Shown: piece after piece, positions 27,997 to 37,812 of the stretch
Layout of the letters: each line of letters starts with the position of its first letter
How positions within the stretch are numbered: position 1 is the stretch's first letter
Source of the DNA: CAVZQN01 sp963837395
GTDB lineage: Bacteria; Acidobacteriota; HRBIN11; JAKEFK01
Length of the DNA: 64,000 bases
NCBI GenBank assembly: GCA_963837395.1
Contig: CAWINI010000004.1
Span: 2,418,001-2,482,000, forward strand
Direction: 5' to 3'
The notes under the pieces: model-generated
Databases searched by the model: none
Told to the model about the DNA's origin: nothing
Seen by the model: only the letters and a program-made list of their open reading frames with translations
Position numbers and translations under genes: made by a program

Positions 27997-29256
27997 GTGA
28001 GCAAAAGCAAGATGGGAAAAACAGCAAGGATGGTACTTGGTATCCTGTTCATACTTGCCAGTGTAATGATCATCGGCTGCGGGGATGATGGAAACAATAA
28101 CAGCACCGGAACAGGTCAGCCTACCATATCAGGGATGACTCCCTCATCGGTAAGCTTAGGTCAGCAGAATATCGAAGGTTCAATTTTAGGTTCCAACTTA
28201 AGCGGTGTAACCGCCGTAAGTATGGGAGACGGAATGACACTTCTGTCCTTCAATTCTGCTAGCGCTTCGGAAATAAGAGTAGTCTTTAGTGTGAACGATA
28301 ATGCTGCACCCGGAGCGGCGACTATTTCGGTAGATGCAGTTGGTGGAAGTACAAGTTCCTCCAGCGTACTGACCATCATGAATAATAGAGCACCGAAAGC
28401 GAAGTTCACGATTGATCCACCGGCAGGTTCTTTACAAACAACGTTTAGCTATGACGGCTCAATAGCGGAGGATGACAAAAAGATCACATCCTGGACGTGG
28501 GATTTTGGTGATGGAGCCACAACGAACGGAAAAAAAGTTACCCATAAATATAAAGCTCTTGGTACCTACAAGGTGAAATTGACCGTAGGAGATGCAGAAG
28601 GAGTAACTAACAGCAACGAACGAAATTTGGAAATTAAGAAAAACAGTCCGCCAGTTGCACGGTTTACTATGACTCCAGAAAACGGTGATACTGTCACTAC
28701 TTTCAGGTTCAATGCATCACGCAGTGAAGACCTTGATGGAAAGATTACCGATTACCGATGGAGTTTCGGAGATGGTGCAAGGGCAAATGGGGCTGAAGTT
28801 ACTCATGTCTTTGAAAAAGCAGGCCGCTTCGATGTAGAACTGACAGTAGAAGATAATAAAGGTGAGATCTCAAAATTAGGAAGGGAAGTAGAGGTTGAGA
28901 AATCGAAAGGCCGCGTTTGTAGTCCTCGTCCGGCTGCTACTATTGCCCATCGGGCAATCGTTGAAAGTTTTACAGCGGTACCAAGATCATTAACCGTTAA
29001 GTTCGTCGATGGTGATGTTTGTAGTGCTTTTTATCGTTGTGGAGATGTTCGAATTGGTGGTTTAAAAGGATGGGGGCCACCATGGGCGCAAGATAAATGG
29101 ATCGGAGTGTTATGCAAGGTCATCGATCTAGGAGGCGGGAGAGCGCAAATTACGCTATCGCCCATCAGAGGAAATTACGGACCGGCACCCGGTGATGAAA
29201 TCTACACATGGGGCCAAAAAGATTGTTCAATTAGAGATTGTAACGGCGTTAACTAA
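27997..29256 (+). CDS. PKD lipoprotein with six-Cys C-terminal domain, paralogue 2 (intact)
   Basis: 419 residues. Signal peptide with lipobox LASVMIIGC, IPT/TIG-like domain (PTISGMTPSSVSLGQQNI...), two PKD domains (WTWDFGDGATTNGKK and YRWSFGDGARANGAE), then the ~95-residue domain: CSPRP, IAHRAIVESFT, CSAFYRCGDVR, GVLC, LGGGRAQI, IYTWGQKDC and a last Cys. It has six cysteines like the other two paralogues. AAGGAG abuts the GTG at 27997; an ATG at 28012 is an alternative start. A promoter candidate is TTGATT, 16 bp, TAAGAT within 27935-27975. A strong terminator follows at 29271. The protein is anchored by lipid and exposed; its ligand is unknown. Confidence 0.82.
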   Translation: MSKSKMGKTARMVLGILFILASVMIIGCGDDGNNNSTGTGQPTISGMTPSSVSLGQQNIEGSILGSNLSGVTAVSMGDGMTLLSFNSASASEIRVVFSVNDNAAPGAATISVDAVGGSTSSSSVLTIMNNRAPKAKFTIDPPAGSLQTTFSYDGSIAEDDKKITSWTWDFGDGATTNGKKVTHKYKALGTYKVKLTVGDAEGVTNSNERNLEIKKNSPPVARFTMTPENGDTVTTFRFNASRSEDLDGKITDYRWSFGDGARANGAEVTHVFEKAGRFDVELTVEDNKGEISKLGREVEVEKSKGRVCSPRPAATIAHRAIVESFTAVPRSLTVKFVDGDVCSAFYRCGDVRIGGLKGWGPPWAQDKWIGVLCKVIDLGGGRAQITLSPIRGNYGPAPGDEIYTWGQKDCSIRDCNGVN

Positions 29257-29270
29257 GTATCGTAATTTTC

Positions 29271-29309
29271 AAAGCGATCTGTCGGACCATCTGGCAGATC
29301 GCTTTTTTT
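29271..29309 (+). terminator. Rho-independent terminator
   Basis: AAAGCGATCTG (29271-29281) pairs perfectly with CAGATCGCTTT, giving an 11-bp stem, a 13-nt loop and a following T run. It lies just after the PKD paralogue 2 stop. Confidence 0.85.
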
Positions 29310-29415
29310 ATGTCGATTTGGCCTGCGTCATATTACAACTGTATTACTACTCATAATAATTGACAGAATGATGTTGGCCGAGGTATGCTTCTCGGCAAGA
29401 GACCAGCTGAGGAGA

Positions 29416-30947
29416 GAGATGAGGTGGACTATGAAGCGTGTCAGCTTATTCATTCTACTTTTAGTTGCGCTTGGGGGCTGCAAAACAAATGACAGCACTT
29501 CCAATGACACACCAGCACCTGTCATTAATGGTATAGTGCCGGCTGTGATACTGAGGGGTCAAACAATTGATGGCCAGATACTAGGGGCAAACTTCAATGG
29601 TGTTGGAGTTGTTCAGTTAGGCGATGGCATCAACCTCATTGGGATCACCGGAGTTGCAGAGAATGCAATCAATATCCGCTTTTTCGTAAGATCTGACGCT
29701 CAGCCAGGACCTCGCACAGTTTCTGTAACCACTGCAAGTGGAACTGCAACATCGAGCACTATGTTATCGGTTGGGGGTAACCGTGCTCCCGTTGCCCAAT
29801 TCACCGTTGATCCCGATGTTGGTGTTTCACAAACCATTTTTAGTTTTGATGCTTCAGGATCAAGTGATGCAGATGGAACGGTCTCCAATTACAGTTGGGA
29901 TTTTGCAGATGGTCAAACCGCGGGAGGTAAAAAGGTTACACATAAATTTAATACGGCGGGAAGATTTAATGTAAAACTGACCGTTACTGATAATGACCAG
30001 GGACAAACACTTGCTTCACGTGACTTAGAAGTGAAAAATGGCAAACTTCCGGTCGCTCATTTTAATGTTTCTCCCAATGAAGGTGATACTCAGACTTTGT
30101 TTCGATTTGATGGAAGTCCGAGTAACGATGTAGATGGACGCATCGTGTCGTGGGATTGGTTTTTTGAAGATGGTGGCCGCAAAAAAGGCAAAATTGTAGA
30201 GCATCGCTTTCGCAGCACAGGAAAGCTAGAGGTTAAGTTAGTTGTTACAGATGATGATCGTTTAGAGAGTGAACTCCAGAAAAAGATCAACGTTCGTGGC
30301 GCTGCACCTGTGGCAAGTTTTGTAGTAAGTCCTGAAGTTGGCAATGTCAGCACAAACTTCCGTTTTGATGGTTCTTCAAGTTTAGATCGTGACGGGAGTA
30401 TCGCGTCGTGGTCATGGAATTTCGGTGATGGTACATCAGGATCAGGCTCAGTTGTAATGCACACATTTCCGCGCGCTGATACCTTCCGTATACAACTTGA
30501 TGTAATGGACCGTGATGGTCTGCGCGGAAGTACGAGCCGGAATTTCCGCGTATTCCAGGGAGATGATCCAGGACCCGGACAGGTCCAGATCCAGGGCCTG
30601 GTGGAAGCTGTGCTCCTCGTGCTCCAAACCAAAACGTTCCTTATCGGGCCATAGTTGAAAGTTTTACGGAAAGTCCAAGAGTAGTAACAGTGAGATTCGT
30701 TGATGATTTTGGATGCGCTCCTTTCTATCGTTGTGGTGACGTTCGTTGGGGCGGCCTAGCCGGATGGAGTGATACAGACGCAGAAAAGTGGGTTGGTGTA
30801 ATGTGTAAATTTGAAGATCTCGGCGGCGGAAGAGCCCGCATCACACTCGCGCCGCACCTCGGAACTTATTCGCCTGAACCAGGCAACAAAGTATACACCT
30901 GGCCACAAAGGGATTGCTCCATCAGCCAATGCAGTGGCGTAAATTAG
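29416..30947 (+). CDS. PKD lipoprotein with six-Cys C-terminal domain (frameshifted), paralogue 3
   Basis: Start ATG 29416 has a GAGGAGAG site; a second ATG lies at 29431. Signal peptide with lipobox VALGGC, TIG-like domain, then three PKD domains (YSWDFADGQTAGGKK, a WDWFFEDGG variant and SWNFGDGTSGSG). A base is missing near 30580: after correction the linker reads PGPGPDPGPG and continues GSCAPRAPNQNVPYRAIVESFT. The final domain is CAPFYRCGDVRWGG, GVMC, LGGGRARI, YTWPQRDC and a last Cys. Corrected length is 1,533 nt (510 residues). It is a tandem neighbour of paralogue 2 on the same strand, with 159 bp between them. Confidence 0.8.
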
Positions 30948-30986
30948 AATAAGAATCAAGCAGTCCGCGATAAGTAATAACTGGTT

Positions 30987-33368
30987 CTATAACTGTTTTT
31001 GCATTATTGATTGCTCGTTCGATCGCTGTCTTGCACTTAAGGACAGAGAGAAATAAGCGAAAATGTAGACTGCAGCAGCGATAAGAAGAACCACGCGAAA
31101 GCCAAAATGCAAAGCCAGGATCACACTCAGCACTGAACCAATTACAGTCGCATAACCATTAACTCCCCAGGCCCACGGAACAAAATTTTTTTGGTGCTGT
31201 GCAGTCCATGATAGCCCGACCGGAAATGGCATTCCCATGAAAAAACCACAAGGAAAGATAAATAGAATGGAAAGAACTATCCGCATTATAAATGGCGCGG
31301 CCAGAAACTGTCGAAAGAGCCATGGCACGAAAACAATCTGAATTAATATAATCACAACAATTGCGCAAACGACTATTCGCAAAATACGAAATGGATCTTT
31401 TTTCAAACGGCTGCTGCAAAAACTTCCGGCGCCAGCAGCAATTAGGAGTGAAGAAAGAATTGCAGCAACGGCGTGGATGGGATAACCAATAAATAAAATG
31501 TATTTCTGAATAAAACAGATCTCTACAAGAATGAAGCCGACTCCCAGACAAAAGAAATATGCAAGCAAATACGATGCGCCATGAATGGTAATTCCGTCGC
31601 GCTTCATCTTCAAAAGCGGATAAATAATAAAAACTGTTGACAGCAAAATGGCTTCAAGCAAAATCACATATAATGAAAGATCCGAATATGTTGCTTCATG
31701 CATTGTGAAATCCGCCAACTGAGCAGAAGCCCAAAATGGTTCCACGGCTCTCTCTCTCATCTCCTTTGAAAAGAGCGATCGCAATCGATAGAAGTGTTCC
31801 ATAAATGGCTTATCATCACTCGGTGCCTCCAGTTCAAATGGAGCTTGTCTTATCACATTGTCATGCTCTTTATCACGCATGAGTTGAGTGAAAACATTAT
31901 TTGAAGTTTCGCGCCTCCTCGGCGAATAAAGTAGTCTTTGTTTCTGGTACACACAATAGTTTTCTATGTACGTCAATTCTTCATCAGTGAAAATACCGTT
32001 CTTCATTAGAAATACCTGGGCAAAACCTCTTTCACCAATGAGAACCATCCGTTTCCAATAGTCTTTGATTCCCCTATCCAGCAACACTTCCCTTCCCAGA
32101 TTTAATAATCTAATTCCTCCATGTCTTCCAATTGTCAAAAATCCATTGGGCGCCAGATGATCTAAGTATTCATTGAAGGCTTCTTTGGTAAGAAGGTAAG
32201 TTTCACTAAGATTCAATGCTCCCGATGCAATTGCCATCGGATGGGAATTGGCTTTCTGTTGTATGATGTCGTATTTTTCATTGCTCCGCCGGATGAAGCT
32301 GCGCCCTTCTTCATTTACCAGGCTTACATCCGGACGTTTATAAATATCGCCAATATAGTTGCTGAATCGTCCAAGCACGATTTGCACAATCAGTGGATCG
32401 AGCTCCACGGCTGTAATGAATTTCGGATGGTAGTTCACCGCTGATTGCAGTTCAATCCCACCACCTGAACCGATGATCATCACGTTAGGATTTTTGACGA
32501 ATGCGTAAGGAATCTCAACAGTTTTCCAAACAAATTCTCCAGGTGCTGTTTGTGTATCTTTTGGCTGGAGTCGTCCCATAAAAGATTGATTTGTTCCGCC
32601 ATCGATCCAAATTACCATCCTGTTTTCATTCAATGAAACAACATCAATGCGTGAAGCCGGACTCCATCCTGTATACAAAAGTTTTCCATGTTCAATGGAT
32701 TCTTGAAAATGACGCTTCTCTGAATGTTTGACGCTGGGGAAAAGCTGTTCAGAATAAGGAATTAGAAATGCACTAATAATTGCAATCAACAGCGCCATCA
32801 TCCTTGTCTTCCAGGAATTTGCAAAAATAACGGCACTTAGAAAGGCAATGATCGCAGCGACAAGGATAGTACCGGAACCTCCGACAAACGGAATTAGGAT
32901 TACAATCGAAAAGCAACCAATTCCGGCACCAATTAAATCTGCAAAATAAAGCCGATTGATTTGTTCATGGTAAGACGTTAATAAAACTCCTATCACCAGC
33001 CCGCTGAAGAAAAATGGAATACCCAGGAGTAAATAAACAGTTCCCAGATACAACATCTGCGATACGGAAAGAAGATCCGGAATACGAAGAGGAACTTGTA
33101 GAATTAATCTAAAAGAGATCAAAGTAGTCAATGCAAACAAGAAAGACGAAAGATACAAGATGCGATCCTTTCGGGCTTCTTGAATCCGCTTTGAAACAGT
33201 AAGAAAAACTCCACTGAATCCATATCCAAAAAGAGCTGTGCTTACAATAAAGAATGCAAAATAGTGAAAGTGCATAATAGAGAAAATTTTAGTAAGCGCA
33301 ATTTCCAGCAATAAAGTTGATTCTGCGATTAGAAAAATTCCTGCATAATATGTTTTTCGGAAAATCAT
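30987..33368 (-). CDS. Membrane-embedded spermidine synthase-like protein
   Basis: 793 residues. Seven or eight transmembrane helices come first, then a Rossmann methyltransferase-like domain with IGSGGGIELQSAVNYHPKFITAVELDPLIV (SAM or decarboxy-SAM pocket) and VNEEGRSFIRR. This is the SpeE fold. Further transmembrane helices follow (CLGVGFILVEICFIQKYILF...). Such transmembrane SpeE-like proteins are widespread in environmental bacteria; aminopropyl transfer is not demonstrated for them. The start is only 28 bp from the divergent phosphodiesterase gene, so a bidirectional promoter is likely. Confidence 0.72.
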   Translation of the reverse strand: MIFRKTYYAGIFLIAESTLLLEIALTKIFSIMHFHYFAFFIVSTALFGYGFSGVFLTVSKRIQEARKDRILYLSSFLFALTTLISFRLILQVPLRIPDLLSVSQMLYLGTVYLLLGIPFFFSGLVIGVLLTSYHEQINRLYFADLIGAGIGCFSIVILIPFVGGSGTILVAAIIAFLSAVIFANSWKTRMMALLIAIISAFLIPYSEQLFPSVKHSEKRHFQESIEHGKLLYTGWSPASRIDVVSLNENRMVIWIDGGTNQSFMGRLQPKDTQTAPGEFVWKTVEIPYAFVKNPNVMIIGSGGGIELQSAVNYHPKFITAVELDPLIVQIVLGRFSNYIGDIYKRPDVSLVNEEGRSFIRRSNEKYDIIQQKANSHPMAIASGALNLSETYLLTKEAFNEYLDHLAPNGFLTIGRHGGIRLLNLGREVLLDRGIKDYWKRMVLIGERGFAQVFLMKNGIFTDEELTYIENYCVYQKQRLLYSPRRRETSNNVFTQLMRDKEHDNVIRQAPFELEAPSDDKPFMEHFYRLRSLFSKEMRERAVEPFWASAQLADFTMHEATYSDLSLYVILLEAILLSTVFIIYPLLKMKRDGITIHGASYLLAYFFCLGVGFILVEICFIQKYILFIGYPIHAVAAILSSLLIAAGAGSFCSSRLKKDPFRILRIVVCAIVVIILIQIVFVPWLFRQFLAAPFIMRIVLSILFIFPCGFFMGMPFPVGLSWTAQHQKNFVPWAWGVNGYATVIGSVLSVILALHFGFRVVLLIAAAVYIFAYFSLSLSARQRSNEQSIMQKQL

Positions 33369-33396
33369 AGTTCGAGGTGTGTTAACCTAATCCATT

Positions 33397-34725
33397 ATGG
33401 CAATGAAAATGAGGAACCGGATTCTACTAATTTGTGCAGCTCTAGGCCTGATAGCCGCTAGCGTTTATCTGTTTATCCCGAAAAGAACAAATTTGATACC
33501 GCAAAAGAAGCAGCGAGTATATCTGATAGGTTTCGATGGCGCAAGCTGGAATCTGATGGAGAGACCACTCCGCGAACACAAACTTCCAAATTTCAAAAAA
33601 TTAATTGATACCGGAAGTTCTGGATCCTTAAAAAGTTTTGTGCCTACAAAGTCACCGATTCTGTGGACAACGATCGCAACCGGAAAAACGCCTCACAAAC
33701 ATGGAGTCGGAAATTATACGGCCGAGGTTAATGGTAAAGTGGTTCCTGTTTCAGGTATGCAGCGTGCTGTAAAGGCATATTGGAACATTCTCTCGGATTT
33801 TGGTGTCAAAGTCGGCGTAGTTAACTGGTGGGTTACCTGGCCACCGGAAAAAGTAAATGGATTTATGGTTTCCGATCATTACAGATCCAGGGTTAAATCA
33901 AAGGATCCAAACCTAACATATCCTGCCGAACTTATTAAAGAATTGCCCGACGTAGCAATCACGATGGAACGTTATCTTGAGGAACGCAAAAAATTTGGCC
34001 TTCCAGCAGAATTGCATCCCAAAGCATCATCAAAAAACATCGATCAACTGGCTGATACTTACAAAATATACTGGGCACAAGATCGCGCAGTGCGTGAAAG
34101 TTGTAGACGATTGTTGGCTCGCAAAGATGTAGATGTCTTCGGAGTCGTGTTTCGTATTACTGATGTTTCTTCACATTTGTTCTGGACGTATCTGGATATA
34201 AATTTACTCGCAGAAATGCGGTCAAAATTGGAACAAGGAACGTTAACCGCAGAAGATATACGGCATATCGATGATGAATTCTCAAAAATTCTCGAACCAA
34301 TTTATGTTTATGCAGATCGAATTCTGAAAGATTTTCTAAAAAAAGCAGATCAAAATACAAATTTCATCATTGTTTCAGATCACGGATTCAAGTTCGAAGA
34401 AGGCCGCTACGGACATAGCAGCATGAAACAGCCGCCTGACGGCATAATTATCTTAAATGGACCCCTTTTCAAGAAGCGGTATCATATCAAAAACGCAACT
34501 TTGTTGGATATCACACCAACACTCTTATATATGGAAGGAATTCCAAGGGGAAAAGATATGGATGGAAAGGTTTTGATAGATGCTTTTGTTCCCGATTTCA
34601 TCAATAGCCATCCACCACAACTCACTGCTTCCCATGACAGCGGAGTCAGAAAAGGCAAGGCTCTTGAGAGCGAAGAGGACAAAGAAATCCTCGAAGATTT
34701 GAAATCTCTTGGCTATATACAGTAA
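33397..34725 (+). CDS. AlkP-superfamily type I phosphodiesterase, membrane anchored
   Basis: 442 residues. The N-terminal hydrophobic anchor is LLICAALGLIAASVYLFI. The catalytic domain follows: VYLIGFDGASWNLMERPL (first metal Asp), TKSPILWTTIATGKTPHKHGVGNY (Thr nucleophile region) and FIIVSDHGFKFEEGRYGHS (metal-binding Asp-His and His). The alkaline phosphatase superfamily includes nucleotide pyrophosphatases and phosphoethanolamine or phosphoglycerol transferases. It is the first gene of an operon with two small membrane proteins and a GT-C enzyme, so activity on lipid-linked or phosphorylated glycans is plausible. TAACCT lies 8 nt before the ATG; no Shine-Dalgarno is seen. Confidence 0.78.
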   Translation: MAMKMRNRILLICAALGLIAASVYLFIPKRTNLIPQKKQRVYLIGFDGASWNLMERPLREHKLPNFKKLIDTGSSGSLKSFVPTKSPILWTTIATGKTPHKHGVGNYTAEVNGKVVPVSGMQRAVKAYWNILSDFGVKVGVVNWWVTWPPEKVNGFMVSDHYRSRVKSKDPNLTYPAELIKELPDVAITMERYLEERKKFGLPAELHPKASSKNIDQLADTYKIYWAQDRAVRESCRRLLARKDVDVFGVVFRITDVSSHLFWTYLDINLLAEMRSKLEQGTLTAEDIRHIDDEFSKILEPIYVYADRILKDFLKKADQNTNFIIVSDHGFKFEEGRYGHSSMKQPPDGIIILNGPLFKKRYHIKNATLLDITPTLLYMEGIPRGKDMDGKVLIDAFVPDFINSHPPQLTASHDSGVRKGKALESEEDKEILEDLKSLGYIQ

Positions 34726-34785
34726 CGTGTTGCAAGTCCCCAAAGACCAAAAGATCTATAAGAAAACGCTGCTTGCTGGAGTTTG

Positions 34786-35232
34786 ATGCTAATAAATGAA
34801 TTAGAAATGATAGGTATTTCTTGCTTTGTTGTGATCTCTGCAATTTTTTATGTCGTTCGTAAACGAATGATTTTATATCATGTTCTTTGTGCTTCAGTCA
34901 TCGCAGCTTTCGTTTTTGTGTCTTCTCGCTATGTTGCTCCCTCAGCAGGCAGCCCAGTCGTGTTGTTGATCTGTGGCCTGGGGCTTTATTGGTTTGGTTT
35001 GACGGTTGTCAGGATCATGTTGAATCGAAGCGTCAGTTTGAATCTACTTGCGAGTTTGCGCGATGGTTTATCAGACAGCACCCTGAAAGAAGACATTGCC
35101 GGACGTTTGAAAGATGCAGAGCATTATCGTTTGGTTAGTGTTGTTAACGAAACATACTATCTCACAAGGTTTGGATGGATCTTCGCACTACTGATTACAA
35201 TCGCCTATCATATTTTCCGAATTGAAAAATGA
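34786..35232 (+). CDS. Small membrane protein with winged-helix-like tail (1 of 2)
   Basis: 148 residues: three transmembrane helices (GISCFVVISAIFYVV, VLCASVIAAFVFV, PVVLLICGLGLYWFGLTVV), then a soluble helical segment LNLLASLRDGLSDSTLKEDIAGRLKDAEHYRLV, and a fourth hydrophobic helix at the end. The soluble segment aligns by eye with the tail of the next gene (RMLYLLRQHPTTADELVSRY...), which looks like a winged helix. Family not recognised. GGAG lies 4 nt before ATG 34786. It overlaps the next gene by ATGA at 35229-35232, and 60 bp separate it from the phosphodiesterase upstream. Confidence 0.55.
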   Translation: MLINELEMIGISCFVVISAIFYVVRKRMILYHVLCASVIAAFVFVSSRYVAPSAGSPVVLLICGLGLYWFGLTVVRIMLNRSVSLNLLASLRDGLSDSTLKEDIAGRLKDAEHYRLVSVVNETYYLTRFGWIFALLITIAYHIFRIEK

Positions 35233-35672
35233 GCGAATTCACTCTGGCCGTTGCCGTTTTCATTGTCAGTATTGTTCTTTGCGAATTCGTTTTGAAAGGA
35301 ACCAAACTACAAACAGTATTGATCCCGGTGTTCGCAGTACACGTTTTTTGTTGGATTGCACTTCTAATTGTTTTGAGTTGGAATAGACAGCCCGGAGCTA
35401 TTGCTGTGACCATTTTTTGGGCTGGAGCATTTCTGGGCTGGTTCGGCATACGCAGCCATATTGAAAGTTCAATTCTGTTAAGAATGCTTTATCTGCTCAG
35501 ACAACACCCGACAACAGCAGATGAATTGGTCTCGCGATATCATTCCCATTGGGGTGAGAAATTGCGTGCAGAAGAACTCATTCGTGCAGGATTGTTGGAT
35601 CATGGTTCTAGCGGTGTAAATATAACAAGGAAAGGAAATCTGATTCTACGAATAGTAGATCTGCTGAAGTGA
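35229..35672 (+). CDS. Small membrane protein with winged-helix-like tail (2 of 2)
   Basis: 147 residues with three transmembrane helices (LAVAVFIVSIVLCEFVL, VFAVHVFCWIALLIVL, AIAVTIFWAGAFLGWFGI). A cytoplasmic-type tail follows: LLRMLYLLRQHPTTADELVSRYHSHWGEKLRAEELIRAGLLDHGSSGVNITRKG. Helix-turn-helix plus wing spacing is suggested by the 'ELIRAGLL...ITRKG' end, as in short PadR or ArsR-like wings. It is probably a paralogue of the preceding gene and translationally coupled to it. Membrane-bound DNA-binding proteins or pairing subunits are both possible. The GT-C gene starts 46 bp downstream. Confidence 0.55.
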   Translation: MSEFTLAVAVFIVSIVLCEFVLKGTKLQTVLIPVFAVHVFCWIALLIVLSWNRQPGAIAVTIFWAGAFLGWFGIRSHIESSILLRMLYLLRQHPTTADELVSRYHSHWGEKLRAEELIRAGLLDHGSSGVNITRKGNLILRIVDLLK

Positions 35673-35718
35673 GTTTTTGCCAGTTCTAAAGTAATTCGTA
35701 GAGATAGTAAGAGCCAGG

Positions 35719-37812
35719 ATGAGGCAAACCTACCGCACATTTGTTTTCTGGATGCTAATTGGAATCAGCGTCCCCGCGCTTATTTCCTTCAGCCTTCATA
35801 AAGTTTTTTCAGTAAAACACGGTGTCCGCATTCGTGCCGGTGATCAATCATGGATCGAACCTACATTTGATCAAGCTCTGAAAAGCATCTGGGAAAAAAA
35901 AATTGCAGACCAAATCGATTTAGAATCCTATGTCTGGGTTGCCCCTTACGAAACTCACCATCTTGTCTTCAAGGGTATTCCAAGAAAGTTCTACATTGAT
36001 GGCGCACTTATTAAGGAACTTTCGCGAAATCAATGGTGTATTAGTTCCCATTCTTTGCAATCAGGGTTGAATGAAATTCTCATACGTTTGGATAGAATTC
36101 CTCCTGAATCTCAGGTTCCTCAGTTTTTTTGGACTCGCGCCCTTGTATCAGCAGAGACAATCAACACGGAGCATCTTTTCCTGAAATTTGAGACTAAAAG
36201 TGTTTTGTACGGGCTCTTCCTTGCAAAATGGTTTGCAATTCTCGCAAAGTTGAATTTTGTGCTGGCTTTCTTAGTCCTTGTGGGCATTGTACTCCGCAGC
36301 AGAACTAAACTCTTAATCCCTGAACCCCGAATGATTTGGGTGTGTCTTTTTTTGTTCATGGCAATTTTGAGATTCCATGGTCTAACATACCTGTTGGATG
36401 AAGGACTTAATCCAGATGAACGTGTTGTGGAAAAACTCTCTTCTTATTTCCGTGGCGGAGACTTAAAACCGCAAAACTATCTGTATACACCCGGATTTCA
36501 TTACATTAACGCATTTATTGAGAACATTGCGGCATGGGTTCTTGGACAAGATCTTCCGGAACATACGATACCCCGATTACTTTCTGCTTTGTTTTCGTCT
36601 CTATCGTGTCTTCTGGTTTTGTCAATCGGCAGCGCAATTCTTGACAAAACGTGTGCTCTCATAGGGAGTGTTTTGTTTGGCTTTTCTTTCATGCCAATTC
36701 AATTGGCTCATTTCGGAATGATTGAACCTACGATGGTCTTTTTCTTTTTGCTTGGATTTCGGACCATTATAAATCTCGACAAAGAAGCTGAGGCAAAAGA
36801 ATATTTGAAGGCTGGTCTGGCATCAGGGTTGGCAGTAGGAATAAAACAAACTGCAGCCATTGTATGTATTCCATTTTTCTTTGCATATCTATTTGCGAAT
36901 AAGATGCAGAGCTTTCGCTGGATCGCTGTTAGAAAAGCCTTGCTTTGGGCCGTGGGGGCAATGTTAACTTATTTGCTGCTCTCACCTTATACATTGATTG
37001 ATCTTCCAAGGTTTATTCACTATCAAATTTTTCAACTTAGATCTCTATCTGGGGAAACTCACACCTCCCTGTTTTTTGTAGGAGAACCTACCGGTGCTAC
37101 GAGAATACTGGAATACCTGGAAAATGGGATTGGTTATCCAATGGTAATTGCTGCCGGCATCGGTTGCATTTTAATCTGGAAATACTCCCGTAAAGGATTC
37201 ATTACAATTGTTCCGATCACACTTCTTTTCTTTCTGATCGCAGCGGTTGCAAGAACTGCTCCGTATCACTATCCACTTTTGCTCTGCCCCTTCCTGGCAA
37301 CACTTGCCGGAATTACCGTTTACGATATTGCCAGGCGTATGCGCTTTCAAAAGGTTGTGATAGCAACGTTGACAGTAAGTCTTTTGATCTTTCCATTGAT
37401 AAGGGTCACAAAACTCGAACGTATACTTGCTGGCGTCGATACTCGCCGACAGTCATCAGAATGGTGTTATTTGAATCTACCATTAGGAGCAAGGGTAGAT
37501 TATGAACAATTTGGACCCAGATTGTTAATCCCGATATTTAGAAGTTTAATGGTTCCTTTATGGTCTCGGGGAACCTGGGATCAGTATGTGGCGTTCAGAA
37601 GTCCTGATTATGTAATTATGGATGGCGACACATCCCGAGTAATACTTGAAAAGAGTGCAGAAATCTTTCCTGAAGAACACGCCTGGTTTTCAGGACTGCA
37701 TAAAGACGGAGTGGTAGTCAAAGAATTTTCAGGGAATTCTTATGGCCAATACAATCCACACGTTATCATCTATAAAATCCCGAAGAAAAATATTGCGCCT
37801 TTAGTCCAATAA
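35719..37812 (+). CDS. GT-C (GT39-like) glycosyltransferase with extracytoplasmic N-terminal domain
   Basis: 697 residues. A first hydrophobic helix is followed by a ~120-residue beta-type segment (DQSWIEPTF...FYIDGALIKELSRNQW...EILIRLDRIPPES), then about ten helices. The loop LLDEGLNPDERVVEKLSSYF carries the acidic motif expected at the active site of GT39-type transferases. It is the last gene of the operon 33397-37812 with the phosphodiesterase and two small membrane proteins. Its end overlaps the convergent PKD gene by 12 bp. The N-terminal domain looks like a small beta-sandwich that could bind the acceptor (inference). Confidence 0.75.
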   Translation: MRQTYRTFVFWMLIGISVPALISFSLHKVFSVKHGVRIRAGDQSWIEPTFDQALKSIWEKKIADQIDLESYVWVAPYETHHLVFKGIPRKFYIDGALIKELSRNQWCISSHSLQSGLNEILIRLDRIPPESQVPQFFWTRALVSAETINTEHLFLKFETKSVLYGLFLAKWFAILAKLNFVLAFLVLVGIVLRSRTKLLIPEPRMIWVCLFLFMAILRFHGLTYLLDEGLNPDERVVEKLSSYFRGGDLKPQNYLYTPGFHYINAFIENIAAWVLGQDLPEHTIPRLLSALFSSLSCLLVLSIGSAILDKTCALIGSVLFGFSFMPIQLAHFGMIEPTMVFFFLLGFRTIINLDKEAEAKEYLKAGLASGLAVGIKQTAAIVCIPFFFAYLFANKMQSFRWIAVRKALLWAVGAMLTYLLLSPYTLIDLPRFIHYQIFQLRSLSGETHTSLFFVGEPTGATRILEYLENGIGYPMVIAAGIGCILIWKYSRKGFITIVPITLLFFLIAAVARTAPYHYPLLLCPFLATLAGITVYDIARRMRFQKVVIATLTVSLLIFPLIRVTKLERILAGVDTRRQSSEWCYLNLPLGARVDYEQFGPRLLIPIFRSLMVPLWSRGTWDQYVAFRSPDYVIMDGDTSRVILEKSAEIFPEEHAWFSGLHKDGVVVKEFSGNSYGQYNPHVIIYKIPKKNIAPLVQ

